Assembly: GCF_003589595.1 (NCBI RefSeq)
Contig: NW_020654289.1
Location: forward strand, 1,559,716-1,623,715
Length of the DNA: 64,000 nucleotides
Reading direction: 5' to 3'
Source of the DNA: Hyposmocoma kahamanoa
Lineage: Eukaryota; Arthropoda; Insecta; Lepidoptera; Cosmopterigidae
Shown here: piece after piece, positions 58,050-64,000 of the stretch
Layout: the number at the start of each line of letters is the position of its first letter
Numbering within the stretch: position 1 is the stretch's first letter
Translations under genes and position numbers: made by a program
The notes under the pieces: model-generated
Databases searched by the model: none
What the model was told of the DNA's origin: nothing
Seen by the model: the letters and a program-made list of their open reading frames with translations, nothing else

Positions 58050-58315
58050 GACAATGCTGATCTCCTACATCGTCATTCCACCGTTTTATCATCCTCTTTT
58101 CTCCTTCCTGGTCACTTATTTTTTAAATATTGAATCATCCTCGAATTCTATTTTCTTTCACTATTCTTTTGTTTGTTCTATCCGTGGTGATTCCCATCGA
58201 AATTCTGGAAACGAGAAGACGTGCCCATAAATCATCACCTTCATTTATTTCTAAACTTCACATCGTTTATTATTGAAATAAAATAGATACGTAGGCCCTT
58301 TTGGCCCTTCCTTCC
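58050..58315 (+). repeat. Fam-D copy
   Basis: ACAATGCTGATCTCCTACAT, CATCCTCTTTTCTCCTTCC, GTAGGCCCTTTTGGCCC. Confidence 0.65.
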
Positions 58316-59514
58316 CTCTTATTCCAATAAATTATGAGGACCGAGCCTTCTGCATTCTGCAGAGGTTAGGCTACAAGCAATCTTTCTACCATGCTACCAC
58401 CGCTCGTAGGTAGGAACATCAGTGTTGTTGAAATTATTAAATAGAAGAAAAGTATTTTTTTTTCAAACTCGTAAATCAATTTCCGTTGAGTGCTTCATAA
58501 ATTTCGAAAGCCTCGGAACCTATCAAGCTATTGTGTGAATCTCGTAAGGGGTAATAAATATTGCAGGCATTCTACTTTTGATTTCTAAAGCCCTTTCCTT
58601 TTTTCTGACGATTGTAAACGAGGGATGGAGGCGAGAATACATATTTTATATGCCGTGTGCTACAGGATGCGGTCATGTTATTGCGTGTAAGGAAATTTAT
58701 TTCCGTGTTCGATCCATTTGCCTAGATCAATTCCTTTTTTACGGTCGTCCTGTTTTCGTCGCTTTTTCATAATGCTAAATATACATGAACAAGGTTGTGT
58801 ATTTCGAGAAAGTAATCTAATAGAAGCAGTTAAACCCATAATGGTTTGTTTTACCACTTAGAATTGTTTAAAAATCAATGAGTCATTAGCAATTTATCTT
58901 CATGTTAAAGATTTAATCAATGTTGAATGCAAATTAGTAGAAACAGTAACATGAGCTGTATTGCATAGTATGTAGTAGGTACGTGGCAAATGCTGTAGTT
59001 TGAAAAATTCATTGTGATATAGCTCAAGGTCACCCTGAGAGCAATGGAGAGGGCTTGAGGGTTCTGTGCGAGATCGAGAAGCCACCCACAAAAGAACCAT
59101 AGTAACTATCTTACCCCTATACCTATATTTTTCTCTAAACATTTGCTAAACTAAACATTAGACGTAACTATCGAGTACCGAAAGACGCGTCATGGGCAGA
59201 CCAACCAGTACAGGGCGCGACAAACTGCTGGAGACATTGTCCATTTAGTACCTGACCCTTATTTGAAACTATTTCTTTGGCACGCTGGAATTGTGTTGTA
59301 TAGACCCTTTGCCACTGCTGGCAATGTAGTGCTGTTACAAGATAAACAAATATCCATGAACATTCATGTATTATAATATCTCATTTATTTGGCATAAGCC
59401 ATTTCTGGAAAAGGTTATATGTGTACATGATAGACCACTACAGATTGCAGCATGTCTGCACGTAGCTGTAAGTACATATAGTCTGAGGATGCAAGTTGTA
59501 AATGCAAATGACGG
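58316..59514. other. Nothing recognised
   Basis: Frames 58578-58772 (plus) and 58900-59142 (minus) have no known motif. Confidence 0.5.
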
Positions 59515-59680
59515 GACGAACGAGTCGAGTGCCGGGTGGTAAGCGATAAGCTACACGCCTACCCATAGTCAATGCAGTGCCATTCAGAGATACTTAAGAG
59601 ACATGGCCCTGTCCCCGTTATCCTGACATTAAGTTAACAAGTCCTTATAGTTTCACCAGCAGTCTTCCGTGCAAAAAGGG
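59515..59680 (+). repeat. Fam-B copy, divergent
   Basis: GAGTCGAGTGCCGGGTGG, TGCAGTGCCATTCAGAG, CATTAAGTTAACAAGTCC. The most decayed copy. Confidence 0.6.
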
Positions 59681-59763
59681 TCCAGGATCGATCCTCCTAG
59701 TCCTGACGCGCCACTCCAGACGCCTTTGTAAGCTTAAGGTCTACCTACACCCCTCTTCTTCAT

Positions 59764-60600
59764 ATCTAAGTCAAAGTCAAAGTCAAAGATTATTTATTCC
59801 ATAGGTAAAATAAATTTACACTTGAAATCGTCACATTTAAGCTACTGCTCGTTCACTACGCTGACCTCCCTGAGAAGAACGAGCAAGAAACTCTAGGGAT
59901 TGCTCTTTTCAAATAAACTTAAATGCTATGGAATACACTTTGAATCAAATTTGTGTGGATTCTGGAGCCATGTCGTCTTTCCATACATCTTTATCTAACA
60001 CGTAGTCTTCAATTTTGTAATATGATTTTTCAATCAAAATATTTTTAATGTAGTTTTTAAACTTAGGAAATGATAAACTTAATATATCTCCGGAATCTTA
60101 TTGTAAAAACGTATACAGTTCCCCATAAAAGAATTGTTTACCTTGGTTAAACGAAATCGTGGCACCAAGAATTTGGACTTAGCTCTAAGGTTAATATTAT
60201 GGATATCTTCTTTCTTATTGAAATTATGTATATTTTTACGGGCATATAAAATATTTGAGTAAATGTACTGTGATGCCACAGTCATGATACCAGTCTCCTT
60301 AAACTTTTCTCTGAGAGAAACCCGAGAGCCTAGACGGTACACAGAACGAATCGCTCGTTTTTGCAATACAAATATGGTTTAAATATCTGCCGCTTTACCG
60401 CACATGAGAATCCCGTAGGACATTATACTATGGAAGTAACTAAAGTAAACTAGTCTAGCAGTGCTAACATCGGTAAGTTCACGTATTCTGCGGACTTCGT
60501 ATGCAGCGGAGCTTAATCTGATAATCTCTTTGGACGGTTCCAATTTAAGTCGTAAGGAGTCTGCATGGTCGTCTTTCGACGGTTATACTTTCCAGCGACA
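59764..60600 (-). mobile_element. CR1-like LINE 3' end, longer copy
   Basis: Minus strand. Same family as 25856-26519 but reaching further 5': LSSAAYEVRRIRELTDVSTA and LVYFSYFHSIMSYGIL precede LQKRAIRSVYRLGSRVSL, as in the end of the reverse-transcriptase domain and linker of CR1/jockey-type LINEs. A stop (TAA near 60381) breaks the frame and a frameshift after FYNKIPE ends it early. The tail of TCAAAG units at 59770-59787 is the complement of the TTTGAC tail. 5' truncation is near 60600. Confidence 0.85.
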
Positions 60601-60768
60601 ATGGTTTTCTATCTCATATGTCTATCACCCCCACGCATTGCGTGGCTATCACCATGTAATCCGTTTTCTTTTAGTTTTCCCTATAAACAGCTCTTTTGCT
60701 ACTGAATTTTACTAATTACACTTTAGGTGTAAAGCGCCACATCACTGGTGTCGCTTCAATGTCATCTC

Positions 60769-60836
60769 GATTTAATTTCAATTTAACATTTAATTTCAAT
60801 TAAAATTCACAACATTTAATTTCAATTAAAATTCAC
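60769..60836. repeat. 26-bp tandem repeat, about 2.6 copies
   Basis: Two exact units (60785-60810 and 60811-60836) beginning AACATTTAATTTC, preceded by a partial unit. They sit at the 3' end of the minus-strand LINE. Confidence 0.85.
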
Positions 60837-61153
60837 AATTAATTTATTTCATAGCTAAGCAATTTACACTTGAAATCTTCAAATTGATTAAGTACTACTT
60901 CGTCATGCTGATTCCCCTGCGAAGAATGAATAAGAATCTCTAGAGATTGCTCTTTGTAAATAAATTCCTGTTTACGTTTGTCTTATAAAGTAAGGTAGAA
61001 ACAACCTTTTAGAGCTAAACGGATTAATACCATAGATTTCTGTCATCCAAATACACAGACGTTTCTGTAACTGCAGTTGTATTTACTATTTTGTATAAAA
61101 TTTTTATTACACAATGATTTCGTACATCGTAAATGGCAAATTTTTAATATTAA

Positions 61154-62119
61154 CCCGGCGCCAATGACGTTGGGTCATATTGACCCGAGGCGATTTACAA
61201 CGGGCATATTTTTGTTTTACGCCAATTGCACGATTTCAACGTTTGAGTAGCTGGAGATACAACCCTCCTCTACCCGACTCGCTGGTGTACTAAATGTGAA
61301 GCCATCTGCACAGCCAAGTAATACGTGCATTAAGTCAAAACGGGTCAATATGGCCCAGCGTCATCGCTGGCGTGGTATTTTTGTGACTGACATTATTGGT
61401 TTATTTACTGTTTATAATTAATTAATCTTATTCCTGCTGCTTGTTGCGTGCTGACAGACATCAATTTAATCATTTGGCACCAATACGTGAACTTTCCAAA
61501 GCATTTGTTGAACAATGCCAAAAATGTATCCTGCGGGCGAAAACTGCACTATTGATGAAATGTTGGTGGTATTCAAAGGACGATGCAAATTTACGCAATA
61601 CATACCAACCTCTGGCACACGCGAGAGATGTCAAGTATGTCCGTTCAAAAAGGATAAAAAAACATCTCATACATGTAATGCATGCTAGATTTATATATAG
61701 GTACTATCTATATACCCGGATCATACGGGAAGGTACTGCAATAGTTGCAGCAGTTGCACGTCTCTGATTGAGGACGTAGAAGACTAATTTCTAATAATAA
61801 GTTTGAGTGACCTTTCTTTTAGTATATAAGACTATTAATTGCTATTATTATCCAGAATATTTTACTAAAAATAAAAGAAATATCAAAATTATGTTTTCAA
61901 TGTTGATTTTGCACGTGTTATTGAGAACGCTAATTAAATATTTATTTATACAATTTATTGTTATTATTTTTATTTCAGTATATGTCTTGACGACCCTTAC
62001 TTAATACGTATTTGTAAAAATTTAGACAACTAATTTTACAAAAAATTATCAATGAAATTCGGGTCACGATGACCTAACGTCACCGTCGGCGTAATTATTT
62101 TCACGTCATTGGCGCCGGG
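61154..62119 (+). mobile_element. piggyBac-like element, internally deleted
   Basis: TTAA stands on both sides (61150-61153 and 62120-62123), the piggyBac target duplication, and the ends are 17-bp perfect inverted repeats starting CCCGGCGCCAATGACGT. Subterminal motifs of the type GGGTCATATTGACCCG occur near both ends in inverted arrangement. Inside is a transposase remnant with the central catalytic part missing. The 966-bp length is far below an autonomous element. It interrupts a minus-strand CR1-like LINE, so it is younger than that LINE. Confidence 0.92.
61441..61688 (+). pseudogene. piggyBac-like transposase remnant
   Basis: The first frame (61441 to about 61527) reads DRHQFNHLAPIRELSKAFVE. 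After a frameshift near 61528 the frame continues as NCTIDEMLVVFKGRCKF, the segment around the first catalytic aspartate of piggyBac transposases. It then passes in frame, right after QYIP, into ERCQVCPF and HTCNAC, which resembles the cysteine-rich C-terminal domain, and stops at TAG 61686-61688. The rest of the catalytic core, including the other two aspartates, is absent: an internal deletion joined the N-terminal half of the core to the zinc-binding tail. It cannot encode a working enzyme. Confidence 0.85.
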
Positions 62120-62300
62120 TTAATAGATATCTTCATATTTATAAGATATTAAGCATGTACATTGCCCTTTAAATTTATTTGTAACTTTGCGGAGACGACT
62201 GTCAAGAACCGTCTGTTATTTTTGGTTCCTCGCATTAATATTATTCTCCTCTATCATTAATTTTCATTAAAATATTACTGTTCTTCTTAACATAAATTTC

Positions 62301-62957
62301 ATTACCATTAATGTACTGCGACACCAGTGTAACAATAAATTATGAAACTTATATTCTAGAGACACTGTCTCTGTGTGTGAGCTTAGGTTAAAATCGTAAA
62401 TTTGTCCTAACAGCATACTTCAGCAGGACAAAGATTTTATTAATGTCGGATGCATTTCCCCACAGCAATATATCTCCAAACTGAGGTAATAGTTAAAATA
62501 AACCATTTTAGACATTTTTACGTCTGACACATATAAACACGTAAATTAATTATAAATATTAAAACTGGAAATTAAATTGACTCGCGGCAGAGTGCCCAAA
62601 ATGTTGGCCGCGTTCCCTCTCTTAAAGGAATAAAGCTGCCAAATGTGCATATTCTGTGTTGTATTTTTTTTTATTCTTGCACTTTCTTAGTGTGTGCATA
62701 GTGAATAATATTATTTTTAATCTATTACTGCGATATTCGATTCTTTCGGCTTTGTGATCTTCCGTAAATAGGGCATGCAAAAACTTTTTGAAACCTTCTT
62801 CATCATATTCCGGTTTTTCCATTTCGGTTACTACGTAATTCGGTTTTTTCGGAAATTTTTCTGTTGTCACCAAAATTATTATTTAAAAATTTTTGTTCGC
62901 TAGACACTCATAAAATTCACAAAAAAATAATTAAATATCAATTCAATAAAAATTTAA
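62301..62957. other. Nothing recognised
   Basis: The minus frame 62873-62622 (83 codons, lysine- and glutamate-rich) is AT-biased and unrecognised; chance is likely. Confidence 0.45.
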
Positions 62958-63250
62958 AATACAGCGAATAGCGACATCTCTCTTCAGGACTGGTAGCTGT
63001 AAAGGTACTAACTGGGTGATAAATCTTTCATAGATTACGACTAAAAAGTCATTGAAAAACCAAATACAAAGACACGACGCAAGCACATAGTACAATTCAT
63101 GAGGTCCGCTGGTTCGTTCCGTGGCTTAGTTGGTATAGCGTCTGCCACGGTAAGCTACAAGACGTCGGTTCGAATCCGGCCGGATCGAAAGAATTTTTTC
63201 TGAGTGTTCGATCTTTGTGTTAATAATTATAACAAACTAGTGGAGTAATT
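62958..63250 (+). mobile_element. SINE-2 (tRNA-like) copy with intact Pol III boxes
   Basis: A 75-nt tRNA-like core at 63114-63188 has acceptor arms TCGTTCC/GGATCGA, A box TGGCTTAGTTGG (63122-63133) and B box GGTTCGAATCC (63167-63177). D and T stems can form (GCT/AGC, GTCGG/CCGGC). The anticodon loop is far too long for a working tRNA, so it is a SINE rather than a tRNA gene. The core sits in the middle, with family sequence on both sides. Related copies: 30125-30290, 47793-48050, 53735-53960. Confidence 0.75.
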
Positions 63251-64000
63251 TCACAAAAAATAATCTCAATTCAATAAAAATCTAAAAAACTTATAAAATT
63301 CCCTGAGTGTAGCGACTAAGTCGCTAAAACGTCAACACTGAATAAGAAGGAAAAATAAGTTTTCAGTTTAATCCAAAAAACCAAATAACTGCCCACTTTG
63401 AAAACCGGTTTTCAGCTAAGGAAAACCCAGGTTTTTCAAGATTTTCAGTTTTGTTTTAAGGAGCTCTATTGCGGCTAATAAATACCCAGCAGTGGAATGA
63501 CGATGACACATAACTGAAACTTATTACTTACCCTGCATGTATCACAGTACTCTTCACTGAAAATGGAGTGATAAGTGAAACTACACATCCTATGTTAGCC
63601 TCACCTAGGCCGGGTCACGTCTTGCCTGGAGGCACGAGCCTTTTGAAGGTATTAACTTGTGTGATCCCGTGCACTGCTCCAGTAACGTTTAGTTGAAAAC
63701 TTGTACTGAAAATAATTGGAACTTGAAATTTACCTGTAGTACCTTTTTTGTCTTGTTATAAAGCTGTGGTAGTTAAAATAACGATTTTATCTACATTGAG
63801 AAAAAACCGATTCCAATCAAAGCGTTTTTTAACTTGTATGGCAAGTTCCTAATTGAATCAATCACGATATGATTGAATTCATTACTTAAAATTGTTGATT
63901 GCAATCATTGTGATTGTTGTTGCAAAATTATCTTTGTAGTTATTCAATTACTTTGTTTATGTGAATAGATTGTTTTAATTTTATTTTTGTTTTTGGCTTT
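63251..64000. other. Nothing recognised after the SINE-2 right arm
   Basis: The first 40 bp repeat the SINE-2 left flank; GCGACTAAGTCGC (63311-63323) is a small palindrome. The rest is unassigned. Confidence 0.45.

Larger units (their letters stand above)
60769..62300 (-). mobile_element. CR1-like LINE 3' end split by a piggyBac element
   Basis: Minus strand. The 3' untranslated pattern (AATTTACACTTGAAATC, GATTGCTCTTTGTAAATA, GAGCTAAACGG) runs to 61149. The family's next landmark, GCGGAGACGACTGTCAAG, appears only after 62124. The TTAA-flanked element at 61154-62119 interrupts it. The 3' tail includes a 26-bp tandem repeat. Confidence 0.75.

Noticed and set aside
63114..63188. Functional tRNA gene
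   Set aside because: Pol III boxes and three stems are present, but the anticodon loop is far too long and related degraded copies exist, so it is a SINE core.

Overview
The window is AT-rich nuclear DNA of an insect, most likely a moth or butterfly (Lepidoptera). This is inferred from the transposable-element mix: RTE, jockey-like and CR1-like non-LTR retrotransposons, tRNA-derived SINEs, a Tc1-like element, hAT and piggyBac fossils and many small TA- or TTA-flanked inverted-repeat elements. There is no operon structure and no rRNA. I found no host protein-coding gene I could defend: every long open frame with a recognisable product belongs to a mobile element. The window therefore reads as intergenic or intronic sequence built from repeats inserted into one another.

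Layout. 0-8 kb: jockey-like LINE ends (about 1.0-1.4 and 5.2-5.5 kb), an RTE tail (4.3-4.8 kb), copies of a short dispersed repeat ('Fam-B'), and a TA-flanked MITE (5.8-6.3 kb). 8-14 kb: a CpG-rich, alternating purine-pyrimidine block, a 605-bp inverted-repeat element (10 kb) and a near-complete jockey-like C-terminus (13.3-13.7 kb). 14-25 kb: an RTE tail (16.2-16.8 kb), an unexplained cluster of TTTATCGAC motifs (17-19.6 kb), and an assembly gap (20.7 kb) inside a LINE almost identical to the 13.4-kb copy. 25-38 kb: a CR1-like LINE end (25.9-26.5 kb), a second copy of the 605-bp element holding a 400-N gap (34.2-35.2 kb), and a SINE split by a MITE (36.5-36.9 kb).

38-40.5 kb holds the best element: a nearly intact DD34E Tc1-like transposon with perfect 28-bp terminal inverted repeats, TA flanks, a transposase frame split by one spliceosomal-type intron of 114 bp, and a single nonsense codon. 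It lies between two CR1-like LINE 3' ends of the same family. 45-46.2 kb: a hAT fossil with an 8-bp target duplication that has itself been invaded by a LINE. 52.9-53.7 kb: a dispersed repeat broken by two LINE insertions. 59.7-62.3 kb: a CR1-like LINE, then another CR1-like 3' end interrupted by a TTAA-flanked, internally deleted piggyBac element. 63.1 kb: a tRNA-like SINE with intact Pol III boxes.

I saw no CRISPR array, phage, operon or novel defence-type system. The most interesting items are the intron-bearing Tc1-like element, the TTTATCGAC cluster, the datable nested insertions, and two gaps whose true sizes can be predicted from paralogous copies. Family names Fam-A to Fam-E, SINE-1 and SINE-2 are labels made up here.
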